Assembly (NCBI GenBank): GCA_964217345.1
Contig: CAXPJI010000006.1
Span: 14,075 to 78,074 of the forward strand
Length of the DNA: 64,000 nucleotides
Reading direction: 5' to 3'
Source: UBA3478 sp964217345
GTDB taxonomy: Bacteria; Bacteroidota; Bacteroidia; Flavobacteriales; Flavobacteriaceae
The position numbers and the translations under genes are program-made. Under the pieces are notes generated by a model. The model was given only the letters and a program-made list of their open reading frames with translations. It was not told where the DNA came from and searched no databases. Shown in pieces: positions 50,963-60,148 of the stretch (its first letter is position 1; the number at the start of each line of letters is the position of its first letter).

Positions 50963-52791
50963 TGAAATCTGCCTTTCGTCATATCCTTAAATATGCAGGT
51001 CCTTATAAGCAATCGGCCTATGCCAACGTGCTATTCAACATGGGCTACGCTTTATTTAATGTGTTGTCTATTCTGATTTTCATTCCTACCCTAGGGATTC
51101 TATTTGGCACACAGCCAGAAGTTACCGAAGCGCCCGTATACGAAGGGATCAGTTCGTTAAAAGGATATGTAGAGGGAAGCTTAAATTACCAACTAACCAA
51201 AGAATCCAATGCGAATGGGCCAATAAGAGCCTTACTGATTATTGTCGTTCTCAGTGCCATCATATTTTTTCTCAAAAATCTCTTTAGATACTTGGCGCTC
51301 TACTCCCTCGCTTCACTTAGAACAGGAATGGTCAAGGATCTTCAGAATGATCTTTTTGATAAACTGATCGACCTGCCCATTGCTTATAGCTCTGAAAAAC
51401 GAAAAGGAGACCTTTTATCTCGGATGACCTCTGACATCAAAGAAATCGAAAGCGCGATTATCAATTCTCTAGAAACCTTAGCAAGAGAACCTCTTACCAT
51501 TCTCTTTGTGATTTTCTCTATGCTTGCAATTAGCTGGCAGCTCACCCTCTTCGTATTTATCTTTCTTCCCATCACAGGATTTATCATCGCCAGAGTAGGT
51601 AAAACACTGAAGGCTAAATCGCTAGAGGCACAAAAAGAGTCAGGACTTTTCCTGTCCTTTTTAGAAGAATCATTGGGCGGCTTGAAGATTATCAAAGCTT
51701 TTACCGCAGAATCGAGCGTAAAAGAAAAATTCAACACTTCTACACAGAGGTATCGTAACACCATGAATGCCGTTTTACGCAGAAATGGTATGGCCTCTCC
51801 TCTCAGCGAATTTTTAGGGGTCTGCGTGGTCTTATCTGTCTTATGGTACGGAGGTAGATTAGTACTAGGCACCTCCTACTCTTTGAATCCTCAACAATTT
51901 CTAGGATACATAGGGCTGTTTTACACGATAATCAATCCGGTAAAGTCAATTACTACCGTTAACTATAACATTAAGAAAGGAAAGGCTTCGGCAGAACGGG
52001 TTTTGGAGGTCATTAAAACTGATCAAACCATCAAAGACCCAATAAGCCCTAAACCTTTTCATTTTGAAGAGTCGATCACCTTTGACAACCTTAATTTTGC
52101 CTACGAGGAGCAAAACGTATTAAATCACCTAAACCTTACCATAACAAAAGGCCAGATGCTTGCCCTAGTAGGGAGTTCGGGTAGTGGTAAATCAACGATC
52201 GCACAACTCCTATTAAGATTTTACGACTCCCCTTACGGTCAATTAAAAATTGATGGTGTAGCGATTCAAGATTTTACCAAAAATGATTTAAGAAATCATA
52301 TTGCCTTGGTAAGTCAAGACCCACTACTGTTCAATGACACGGTGGCTAATAATATTGCACTCTCAAATCCTGATGCGACGGAGGATAAAATTATATGGGC
52401 TGCGAAACAAGCTTATGCCCATGAATTTATTGAGGCTATGCCAGAAGGGTATCAAACATCCATCGGAGACTCAGGAAACAAGTTAAGTGGCGGACAAAAA
52501 CAACGCATTGCTATCGCCAGAGCGTTTTTAAAAAATGCTCCGATCCTAATACTAGACGAAGCAACCTCAGCGCTAGATACTGAAAGTGAAAAGCAAGTTC
52601 AAATGGCGCTAGAAGCCATAAGCAAAGATCGCACAACCATTGCTATAGCTCACCGCCTATCCACTATTAGCAATGCCGACCAAATCGTTGTTCTAGATCA
52701 TGGTCAAATCGCTGAAAAAGGCACTCATCAGGGCCTTTTAGCAAACAAAGGACTCTATGCGAAATTGGTTGCACTACAATCCTTGAGCTAA
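50962..52791 (+). CDS. MsbA-like ABC exporter (fused permease and ATPase)
   Basis: A 609-residue half-transporter exporter of the MsbA/lipid flippase type. Membrane helices occupy about 20-330, with a charged DLPIAYSSEKRKGDLLSRM coupling region. The ATPase has Walker A GSSGSGKST, signature LSGGQKQR, Walker B ILILDEATSALD and H-loop IAHRLST. It probably moves a lipid or glycolipid. Coupled to the phosphomutase and glycosyltransferase genes, it could export the product of that pathway; this is inference. Confidence 0.9.
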   Translation: MKSAFRHILKYAGPYKQSAYANVLFNMGYALFNVLSILIFIPTLGILFGTQPEVTEAPVYEGISSLKGYVEGSLNYQLTKESNANGPIRALLIIVVLSAIIFFLKNLFRYLALYSLASLRTGMVKDLQNDLFDKLIDLPIAYSSEKRKGDLLSRMTSDIKEIESAIINSLETLAREPLTILFVIFSMLAISWQLTLFVFIFLPITGFIIARVGKTLKAKSLEAQKESGLFLSFLEESLGGLKIIKAFTAESSVKEKFNTSTQRYRNTMNAVLRRNGMASPLSEFLGVCVVLSVLWYGGRLVLGTSYSLNPQQFLGYIGLFYTIINPVKSITTVNYNIKKGKASAERVLEVIKTDQTIKDPISPKPFHFEESITFDNLNFAYEEQNVLNHLNLTITKGQMLALVGSSGSGKSTIAQLLLRFYDSPYGQLKIDGVAIQDFTKNDLRNHIALVSQDPLLFNDTVANNIALSNPDATEDKIIWAAKQAYAHEFIEAMPEGYQTSIGDSGNKLSGGQKQRIAIARAFLKNAPILILDEATSALDTESEKQVQMALEAISKDRTTIAIAHRLSTISNADQIVVLDHGQIAEKGTHQGLLANKGLYAKLVALQSLS

Positions 52792-52844
52792 GAATCGAAA
52801 AGCTTCAGAAAGCTTTCTTATCTTCGCGAGCTCAATAACCTTCT

Positions 52845-54062
52845 ATGCGACTACACCGCAATCTTGTTTTTACTGTTTTAGATTCCCTTCATCTGATTTT
52901 CAATGAAGGTCAATACGCCGACAAGGTGATTGAAAAAGCACTAAAAAAAGACAAGCGATGGGGTGCTAGAGATCGAGCGTTCATAGCCTCAACTACTTAC
53001 GAGATCATTAGATATAAGCGGCTTTATGCTGAGATCGCTGAGGTTAACGGTCATTTTTCTGTCCAAAATATAAAGCGCATGTTCGCGGTTTGGACCACAC
53101 TGAAAGGAATACAAATTCCTACAGATTGGCCTGAATTCGAGCCTACTCCGACACGTAAAATCAAAGGTCGTTTCGACGCGCTTATAAAAACTAGAGCAAT
53201 TAGAGAATCAATTCCCGACTGGTTAGATACACTAGGCGAACAATCCTTGGGTAATCAATTGTGGGAGGCAGAGATTAAAGCGCTTAATGAAGAGGCCGAT
53301 GTGGTTCTTCGAATTAACACCTTGAAAACAACCATTGATCTTGCTGAAAAACGTTTACAAGAAGAAGGTATTGACACGGTGAGAATTCCTGATTTACCCG
53401 AAGCCCTTCGATTAGTAGAACGACAGAACGTTTTTCTTACCCAAAGTTTCAAAGATGGATGGTTTGAAATTCAGGATGGAAGTTCTCAGAAGGTTGCTCC
53501 ACTACTCGATATTCGTCCGGGACAACGTGTTATTGATGCTTGTGCAGGGGCCGGAGGTAAAACCCTGCATTTAAGTTCTTTATTGGAGAATAAAGGACAG
53601 CTTATTGCCATGGATATACACCAGTACAAACTGAATAATCTGAAGCTTAGAGCCAGGAGAGCAGGAGCACATAATATTGAAACTCGTCTTATCGATTCGA
53701 ATAAGGTGATTAAAAAATTGTACGGCTCTGCTGATCGTGTTCTTATTGATGCGCCTTGTACAGGACTGGGTGTATTAAGACGAAATCCGGATGCCAAATG
53801 GAAAATTGATAGCGATTTTCTAGATCGCGTGGTAGCTACTCAACAAGAGATCTTACAATCCTACTCTAAATTGGTTAAGGTAGGCGGTAAAATTATTTAT
53901 GCCACTTGCTCTATTTTGCCACAAGAAAACGATCAACAAATAGAAAAATTCATGACCTCAGAAGCTGGAAAAAACTTCAGCCTCATCGAAAGTCATAATT
54001 TATACGCCTCAAAAGATCATTTCGACGGATTTTTTATCGCGTTACTTGAGCGAAAAACCTAA
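52845..54062 (+). CDS. RsmB/NOP2-family RNA cytosine-5 methyltransferase
   Basis: A 405-residue m5C RNA methyltransferase of the NOL1/NOP2/Sun family. An N-terminal NusB-like helical part (about 1-85, LIFNEGQYADKVIEKALKK) precedes the SAM site DACAGAGGKTLHLSS, the motif DAPCTGLGVLRRNPD with the release cysteine, and the catalytic ATCSILPQEN. The domain plan resembles RsmB (16S C967) but the target is not proven. A near-consensus TATCTTCG lies upstream. The purL promoter starts within its last codons. Confidence 0.88.
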   Translation: MRLHRNLVFTVLDSLHLIFNEGQYADKVIEKALKKDKRWGARDRAFIASTTYEIIRYKRLYAEIAEVNGHFSVQNIKRMFAVWTTLKGIQIPTDWPEFEPTPTRKIKGRFDALIKTRAIRESIPDWLDTLGEQSLGNQLWEAEIKALNEEADVVLRINTLKTTIDLAEKRLQEEGIDTVRIPDLPEALRLVERQNVFLTQSFKDGWFEIQDGSSQKVAPLLDIRPGQRVIDACAGAGGKTLHLSSLLENKGQLIAMDIHQYKLNNLKLRARRAGAHNIETRLIDSNKVIKKLYGSADRVLIDAPCTGLGVLRRNPDAKWKIDSDFLDRVVATQQEILQSYSKLVKVGGKIIYATCSILPQENDQQIEKFMTSEAGKNFSLIESHNLYASKDHFDGFFIALLERKT

Positions 54063-54076
54063 TTAAAATACCTTTG
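54046..54076 (+). promoter_or_regulatory. purL promoter (TTG-N20-TACCTTTG)
   Basis: TTG (54046-54048), 20-bp spacer, TACCTTTG (54069-54076), 20 bp before the purL ATG. The -33 box lies inside the end of the upstream coding sequence. Confidence 0.7.
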
Positions 54077-54096
54077 GAACTTAACCACATTCCGCT

Positions 54097-57000
54097 ATGA
54101 TTCTATTTTTCGGAACTCCATCACAATTGATTTACGCAGTACAAAGTACCGCCAACCTCGACGAGAAGACTATTGAGAAATTAGAATGGCTATTTGGCGG
54201 ATTGACGCTGATTCGCGAAGAGTCTGTTGAGGGAATATTTGTCGGTCCAAGAGCCAGTATGATTACCCCTTGGAGCACGAATGCGACAGAGATCATTGCT
54301 AATATGGGCATTGAAAGTATTCAAAGAGTAGAGCAATTTGCTGCGGCAGAGGAGCACAGTAGTTTTGACCCTATGCTAGTGGTGAAACACCAAGGATTGA
54401 CTCAAACCTTATTTGATGTAGCTACCGCACCAGCGCCTATCGAGGCCATAACTGACATCGCAGCTTACAATCATTCAGAGGGACTAGCATTAAGCGATGA
54501 CGAAGTTGCTTATCTAGAGGGCTTAAGTAAACGTCTGGAACGCCCCCTTACCGATTCAGAAGTTTTTGGATTCTCTCAAGTAAATTCGGAGCACTGTCGC
54601 CACAAGATTTTCAATGGAATCTTCGAAATTGATGGAAAAGCCATGCCGAATTCACTTTTCGGAATGATCAAAAGAACCTCAAAAGAAAATCCTGGAGATA
54701 TTGTTTCGGCCTACAAAGACAACGTTGCGTTTATTAAAGGACCAGAGATTACCCAATTTGCTCCTCAAAGAGCTGATCAGCCTTCAAATTATGAGGAGAA
54801 AAAACGTCAAAGTGTTCTTTCATTAAAGGCAGAAACACACAACTTCCCGACTACGGTAGAGCCCTTTAATGGCGCTGCAACCGGTTCTGGTGGAGAAATC
54901 AGAGACCGTCTTGCCGGAGGTACCGGTTCTATCCCACTTGCAGGAACCGCAGTTTACATGACAAGCTATGCACGTCATCGTGAAGAAGAACTAAATTGGG
55001 AAACACAACCCGCAGCAAGAAAATGGCTATATCAAACTCCTTTAGATATTCTAATTAAAGCGTCAAACGGCGCTTCTGATTTTGGAAATAAATTCGGTCA
55101 ACCACTAATCGTTGGTTCACTGCTTACGTTCGAACATCAGGAGACTGAAGAAGGTAAAGATCCTAGAACGCTTGCTTTCGATAAAGTAATTATGTTGGCA
55201 GGAGGTATCGGTTACACCAATGCAGAATACGCTCAGAAGAACAAGCCTTCAAAAGATGATACGGTCGTTATCTTAGGTGGAGACAATTATCGAATTGGAA
55301 TGGGAGGTGCAGCGGTATCCAGTGCTGACACAGGAGCCTTCGGTAGCGCCATTGAACTTAACGCAGTACAGCGCTCCAATCCAGAAATGCAGAAAAGAGC
55401 AGCAAACGCCATTAGGGGATTGGTAGAAAGTAGTGAAAATCCAATCGTATCGATTCATGACCATGGCGCAGGAGGGCATTTAAATTGTTTATCTGAACTC
55501 GTAGAAGAAACTGGTGGTAAAATCGAAATCGATGCTTTACCCGTTGGTGATCCTACCCTATCCTTTAAAGAACTTATCGGTAACGAATCTCAAGAGAGAA
55601 TGGGATTGGTAATCCAACCTAAAGACACCGACCTAGTTCGAAAAATTGCTGAAAGAGAACGAGCTCCGTATTTCGAAGTAGGTGAGATTACAGGAGATAT
55701 GAGATTCGTGGTATCCTCTTCAAGTAAAGGAGAAAAAGCCCTTGACCTTGACCTTATTGACCTTTTTGGAAACGCTCCAAAAATGGTTCTTAGTGATAAA
55801 GATACCCAGAGAGACTATGCTTCGATCGATTTTGAATTAGAACATTTTCACGATTATCTAGAGGCGGTACTTCGTCTTGAAGCTGTAGCGTGTAAAGACT
55901 GGCTGACGAATAAAGTAGATCGTTGTGTCGGAGGTAAAGTAGCTAAACAGCAATGCGTGGGTAGCCTACAAATACCCCTTCAGAACTATGGAATCTCTGC
56001 CCTCGACTTTACCAGCAAAAATGGAATTGCTACATCAATCGGACACAGTCCTATCAGCGGTCTTATTGACCCCGTAGCAGGAAGTAAAAACAGTATTGCA
56101 GAGGCGCTTACGAACATCGTTTTCGCTCCTCTTGAGAATGGACTTAAATCGGTTTCCCTGTCTGCAAACTGGATGTGGCCCTGTAATAACGAAGGTGAAA
56201 ATGCAAGACTCTACAGAGCTGTAGAGGCGGCATCTGACTTTGCGGTTGCTCTAGGGATTAATATCCCTACGGGTAAAGATTCGCTATCCATGAAGCAGAA
56301 GTATGCCGAACAGGAAGTTTTATCTCCAGGTACCGTAATTATTTCGGCTGCAGGTCATTGCAATGACTTTGCAAAAGCCGTAGAACCAGTTTTTAAACCA
56401 GGAAAAGGAAAGTTATTCTACATTAACCTCTCTGCAGACTCATTTAAACTCGGTGGATCCTCATTTGCACAAACACAAAATAAAATTGGAAACACCGCAC
56501 CTAACATATTAAATGATCAGGCTTTTAAAGAAACTTTTGATTGGATACAAAATCAAATTAAAGGCGGAAATATCGCAGCAGGTCACGACGTTGCATCCGG
56601 AGGTTTAATCACTACCCTTCTTGAAGGATGTTTTGCTGAAACAGCACTAGGAGCTGAAATCAATCTATCTGCTTTGAGCGATCAGTCTCTTGTTGAAGTG
56701 TTATTTTCAGAAAATGCAGGGGTTATTCTACAAGCTACGAATGAAGGATTTGATCCTATCGCTAAAGATTGCCCACTACCCTGTATAGAAATAGGATCAG
56801 TAACCACTGAGCCTCGTTTGAAGATTAACTATCACCACGTAGAAATCGGTTTAGAAATTGAACGACTGCGTTCGGTTTGGTTCGAGACTTCGTATTTATT
56901 TGACAAGCATCAAACAGCTAATAGCCTAGCTGAGGTTCGTTATCACAACTTAGGCAAACAGCCTCTAAACTATGTATTCCCTAAAAACTACCAGCGCGAG

Positions 57001-57765
57001 GCCTTTACTGTCGAAGGAAAACGTCCTGTCGCGGCTATTTTAAGAGAGAAAGGAAGTAATTCAGAGCGCGAAATGGCAAATGCCCTTTATCTGGCTGGTT
57101 TCGAAGTGCGCGATGTTCATATGACCGATCTGATGAGTGGACGAGAAACACTCGAGGATGTTCAATTCTTAGGCGCCGTCGGAGGATTTTCAAATTCAGA
57201 TGTACTTGGTTCGGCAAAAGGTTGGGCAGGTGCTATCAAATACAATGAAAAGGCGAAAAAGGCGATCGACAACTTCTTTGCCAGAAAAGACACACTCTCT
57301 GTAGGAATTTGTAATGGCTGTCAATTATTCATGGAGCTTGAACTCCTATATCCCGAGCACCTAACACACGGTAAGATGGTGCACAATGAATCTCACAAAC
57401 ACGAGAGTAATTTCACTTCAGTAACTGTGGAACCCAATCACTCGGTAATGCTTTCTTCACTTGCAGGTAGCACTCTTGGGGTATGGATTTCTCATGGCGA
57501 AGGAAAGTTCTCTCTTCCTGAAGCGAAAGAAAATTATCACATCGTCGGTACTTATGGATACGACAGTTATCCGGCCAATCCGAATGGAAGCGATTATAAC
57601 GTTGCTATGCTATGTGACCCATCCGGACGTCATTTAGCAACCATGCCACATATAGAGCGTTCTCTATTCGCTTGGAACTGGGCACATTATCCAGAAAGCA
57701 ACGATCATTTTAGCCCATGGATCGAAGCATTTATCAATGCTCGTAAATGGATTTTAAATTGTTAG
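54097..57765 (+). CDS. purL: Phosphoribosylformylglycinamidine synthase (large PurL)
   Basis: Converts FGAR to FGAM in purine synthesis, using glutamine. The 1222-residue protein is the large single-chain form: N-terminal PurS-like domain (about 1-140), two AIRS-like ATP domains with QVNSEHCRHKIFNG and LKAETHNFPTTVEPFNGAATGSGG divided, and a C-terminal glutaminase (about 970-1222) with the nucleophile Cys in SVGICNGCQLFMELE. Length is slightly below the 1295 residues of E. coli PurL. It has its own promoter. Confidence 0.96.
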   Translation: MILFFGTPSQLIYAVQSTANLDEKTIEKLEWLFGGLTLIREESVEGIFVGPRASMITPWSTNATEIIANMGIESIQRVEQFAAAEEHSSFDPMLVVKHQGLTQTLFDVATAPAPIEAITDIAAYNHSEGLALSDDEVAYLEGLSKRLERPLTDSEVFGFSQVNSEHCRHKIFNGIFEIDGKAMPNSLFGMIKRTSKENPGDIVSAYKDNVAFIKGPEITQFAPQRADQPSNYEEKKRQSVLSLKAETHNFPTTVEPFNGAATGSGGEIRDRLAGGTGSIPLAGTAVYMTSYARHREEELNWETQPAARKWLYQTPLDILIKASNGASDFGNKFGQPLIVGSLLTFEHQETEEGKDPRTLAFDKVIMLAGGIGYTNAEYAQKNKPSKDDTVVILGGDNYRIGMGGAAVSSADTGAFGSAIELNAVQRSNPEMQKRAANAIRGLVESSENPIVSIHDHGAGGHLNCLSELVEETGGKIEIDALPVGDPTLSFKELIGNESQERMGLVIQPKDTDLVRKIAERERAPYFEVGEITGDMRFVVSSSSKGEKALDLDLIDLFGNAPKMVLSDKDTQRDYASIDFELEHFHDYLEAVLRLEAVACKDWLTNKVDRCVGGKVAKQQCVGSLQIPLQNYGISALDFTSKNGIATSIGHSPISGLIDPVAGSKNSIAEALTNIVFAPLENGLKSVSLSANWMWPCNNEGENARLYRAVEAASDFAVALGINIPTGKDSLSMKQKYAEQEVLSPGTVIISAAGHCNDFAKAVEPVFKPGKGKLFYINLSADSFKLGGSSFAQTQNKIGNTAPNILNDQAFKETFDWIQNQIKGGNIAAGHDVASGGLITTLLEGCFAETALGAEINLSALSDQSLVEVLFSENAGVILQATNEGFDPIAKDCPLPCIEIGSVTTEPRLKINYHHVEIGLEIERLRSVWFETSYLFDKHQTANSLAEVRYHNLGKQPLNYVFPKNYQREAFTVEGKRPVAAILREKGSNSEREMANALYLAGFEVRDVHMTDLMSGRETLEDVQFLGAVGGFSNSDVLGSAKGWAGAIKYNEKAKKAIDNFFARKDTLSVGICNGCQLFMELELLYPEHLTHGKMVHNESHKHESNFTSVTVEPNHSVMLSSLAGSTLGVWISHGEGKFSLPEAKENYHIVGTYGYDSYPANPNGSDYNVAMLCDPSGRHLATMPHIERSLFAWNWAHYPESNDHFSPWIEAFINARKWILNC

Positions 57766-57804
57766 GAATATCCCGTATTTTGGAGGTTCTAACAATTTGC
57801 TAAC

Positions 57805-59577
57805 ATGAAGAAGGTAACACGTCTCTTTGATTTTGCGTATTATCAATTAGAGAACCATCCACTAGAAAAACTATTCTCTACCAAAAAGAATGGAGAATGG
57901 AAGAGTATCAGCTCTCAAGAATTCATAGACACTGCTAATGCTATCAGTCGCGCACTCATCGAGATGGGTGTAAAAGCCAATGATAAAATTGGACTGATCT
58001 CTATGACTAATCGCACTGAATGGTGTTTAATGGACCTTGCAATACTTCAAATCGGAGCACAAACGGTACCCATCTACCCCACTATTTCTGAAGAAGACTA
58101 CGCCTATATATTGAACCATAGCGAAGCTAGCTACTGTTTCGTTTCTTGCGAAGAGGTGTATCACAAATTGGCATCTGTAAAGGATCAGGTTAAAGGACTT
58201 AAGGAGGTTTTTAGCTTCGACCAAATTAAAGGTTGTAAAAACTTCGAGGAGCTTCCAAAACTAGGTGCGTCACTCGACAATCATGACGAAGTTGAAAAAC
58301 GAAAAGAAGCGGTACAGCCCGAGCAATTAGCCACACTTATTTATACCTCTGGTACTACCGGAAAACCAAAAGGAGTAATGCTTTCTCATCACAACATTGT
58401 GAGTAATGTACTATCGGCTCGATCTAGAGTACCCTTCGATAAGGGAGCTGTTGCCCTTAGTTTCTTACCCTTATGTCACATTTTCGAAAGGGTTATTATC
58501 TATATCTATCAATACTGTGGTGTTACCGTTTACTTCGGTGAAGGACTAGACAAAATCAGTGATAATATTAAAGAGGTTAAACCTTCAGTGATGACTGTGG
58601 TACCTAGGTTACTCGAAAAGGTTTATGATAAAATCGTAGGAAAAGGAAAGGAACTAACTGGGATTAAAAAATCACTATTCTTCTGGGCATTAGAGTTAGG
58701 GTTAAAATTCGAACCCTACCATCGATCAGCCCTTTACAATTTCAAATTAAAAATTGCCCGAAAATTGATCTTTTCAAAGTGGCAAGAAGCCCTTGGAGGA
58801 AACCTAGAGCTTATGGTGTCTGGTAGTGCTGCCTTGCAACCTCGATTGACTAGAGTTTTTGGTGCAGCAGGTATTCCTGTTATGGAGGGTTATGGTCTTA
58901 CTGAAACCTCTCCTGTAATTACAGTAAATGATCAGCGCGATGGGAATTGGCGCATAGGTACTGTTGGTAGAAAAATCGATGGTATCGAAGTGAAAATTGC
59001 AGAAGATGGTGAAATCCTTTGTAAAGGACCCAATGTAATGATGGGTTATTACAAAGACGAGGAAAAGACGAATGAAGTCATTAAAGACGACTTCTTCCAC
59101 ACAGGGGATATTGGAGAATTTGATAGCGATGGGTTTTTACGTATTACTGATCGAAAAAAGGAAATGTTCAAGACCTCTGGCGGTAAATATGTCGCTCCAC
59201 AACTTTTAGAAAACAGATGCAAGCAATCGCTATTTGTTGAACAGATTATGGTGGTAGGTGAAGGCGAAAAAATGCCAGCAGCAATTATTCAAATGAATTT
59301 CGATTTTATCAAAGATTGGGCCGATAAGAAAGGAATCAAATTGGAGGCAGATCGTTCAGCATGGGGAACCAATCCTAAAGTGATCGAACGTATTAGCAAA
59401 GAAATTGATGAAGCCAATGAAGGTTTTGCAAAGTGGGAAAAGATCAAGCAATTCAGACTGACTCCAGACGAGTGGAGTATCGACGGAGGGCACCTCACCC
59501 CTACAATGAAACTTCGAAGAAAAGAAGTCAAAGCCAAATATCTAGACCTTTACGAATCGATTTACAGAGAATCGTAA
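57805..59577 (+). CDS. Long-chain fatty acid-CoA ligase (AMP-dependent synthetase)
   Basis: Activates fatty acids to acyl-CoA through an acyl-adenylate. The 590-residue protein has the P-loop-like LIYTSGTTGKPKGVMLSHH, the GYGLTETSPVITVN motif, and FHTGDIGEFDSDGFLRITDRKKEMFKTSGGKYVAPQ at the start of the small C-terminal domain. This is the FAA1/ACSL-like long form often called FadD15 type. It precedes the beta-oxidation operon but is separated from it by an intrinsic terminator, so the two transcripts are distinct. Confidence 0.92.
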   Translation: MKKVTRLFDFAYYQLENHPLEKLFSTKKNGEWKSISSQEFIDTANAISRALIEMGVKANDKIGLISMTNRTEWCLMDLAILQIGAQTVPIYPTISEEDYAYILNHSEASYCFVSCEEVYHKLASVKDQVKGLKEVFSFDQIKGCKNFEELPKLGASLDNHDEVEKRKEAVQPEQLATLIYTSGTTGKPKGVMLSHHNIVSNVLSARSRVPFDKGAVALSFLPLCHIFERVIIYIYQYCGVTVYFGEGLDKISDNIKEVKPSVMTVVPRLLEKVYDKIVGKGKELTGIKKSLFFWALELGLKFEPYHRSALYNFKLKIARKLIFSKWQEALGGNLELMVSGSAALQPRLTRVFGAAGIPVMEGYGLTETSPVITVNDQRDGNWRIGTVGRKIDGIEVKIAEDGEILCKGPNVMMGYYKDEEKTNEVIKDDFFHTGDIGEFDSDGFLRITDRKKEMFKTSGGKYVAPQLLENRCKQSLFVEQIMVVGEGEKMPAAIIQMNFDFIKDWADKKGIKLEADRSAWGTNPKVIERISKEIDEANEGFAKWEKIKQFRLTPDEWSIDGGHLTPTMKLRRKEVKAKYLDLYESIYRES

Positions 59578-59600
59578 AGTACTGAATACAATATGTTTAA

Positions 59601-59630
59601 AAGGCCTGCTAGTGATAGCAGGTCTTTTTT
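59601..59630 (+). terminator. Rho-independent terminator after the acyl-CoA ligase
   Basis: Stem CCTGCTA (59605-59611) and TAGCAGG (59616-59622) with a 4-nt loop, extended outward by further pairs, followed by a T run to 59630. Confidence 0.9.
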
Positions 59631-59638
59631 ATTTCTTC

Positions 59639-59668
59639 TCAATTTATTATGCATGCATAATAAATTGA
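59639..59668. promoter_or_regulatory. Perfect 30-bp palindrome, candidate MarR operator of the fad operon
   Basis: The half-site TCAATTTATTATGCA (59639-59653) is followed directly by its exact reverse complement (59654-59668). It lies 15 bp before the MarR start codon and just upstream of a near-consensus -7 element TATCTTAG (59671-59678), where a bound dimer would block transcription. No T tract follows it, so it is not a terminator. MarR proteins commonly bind such palindromes in their own promoters; this assignment is inference from symmetry and position. Confidence 0.8.
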
Positions 59669-59683
59669 CGTATCTTAGAGCCA

Positions 59684-60148
59684 ATGAGCACGAAAAAACC
59701 TCTTATCGATCATTCCCTTCGAGCCACTTGGCAGGCCGTATCAAAAATGTATAGCGAAGTTGCTAGGCAATACGGTATCACTATGGCTCTTGGACTGACC
59801 TTACTGAATATCGATCCTAAAAATGGAACGGCCTCTACGGCACTCGGTCCTATCATGGGAATGGAACCCACTTCTTTATCTCGTTTGATTAACTCCTTAG
59901 AAGACCTGCACCTGGTTGAGCGTAAGCCTAATCCACACGATGGTCGTGGTGTTATCGTCCACTTAACTCCAGATGGATTAATCAAAAGGGATTTTATTAA
60001 AAAACACGTATACACCTTCAATGAAGCTGTAGCTAACAAGGTCTCTCAAAAAGATCTAATAGGATTTTACAACACTATTGAAGCTATAAATTCGACCAGT
60101 TCAGAACAACTTTTTGACTTTCAACAAACCTCTAATACGATCCTATGA
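59684..60148 (+). CDS. MarR family transcriptional regulator of the fad operon
   Basis: A 154-residue winged-helix regulator. The helix-turn-helix region (about 48-80, STALGPIMGMEPTSLSRLINSLEDLHLVER) leads into the wing with RKPNPHDGRGVIVHLT, the D-x-R-G pattern of MarR proteins. N- and C-terminal helices form the dimer. First gene of an operon with beta-oxidation genes and overlapping the next gene by 4 bp (ATGA), so it probably controls that operon through the 30-bp palindrome just upstream. The ligand is unknown; an acyl-CoA is a reasonable guess. Confidence 0.9.
   Translation: MSTKKPLIDHSLRATWQAVSKMYSEVARQYGITMALGLTLLNIDPKNGTASTALGPIMGMEPTSLSRLINSLEDLHLVERKPNPHDGRGVIVHLTPDGLIKRDFIKKHVYTFNEAVANKVSQKDLIGFYNTIEAINSTSSEQLFDFQQTSNTIL

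Noticed and set aside
51384..51872. 162-codon minus-strand frame inside the ABC exporter gene
   Set aside because: Fully antisense to a conserved membrane domain, with no recognisable domain or start signal.
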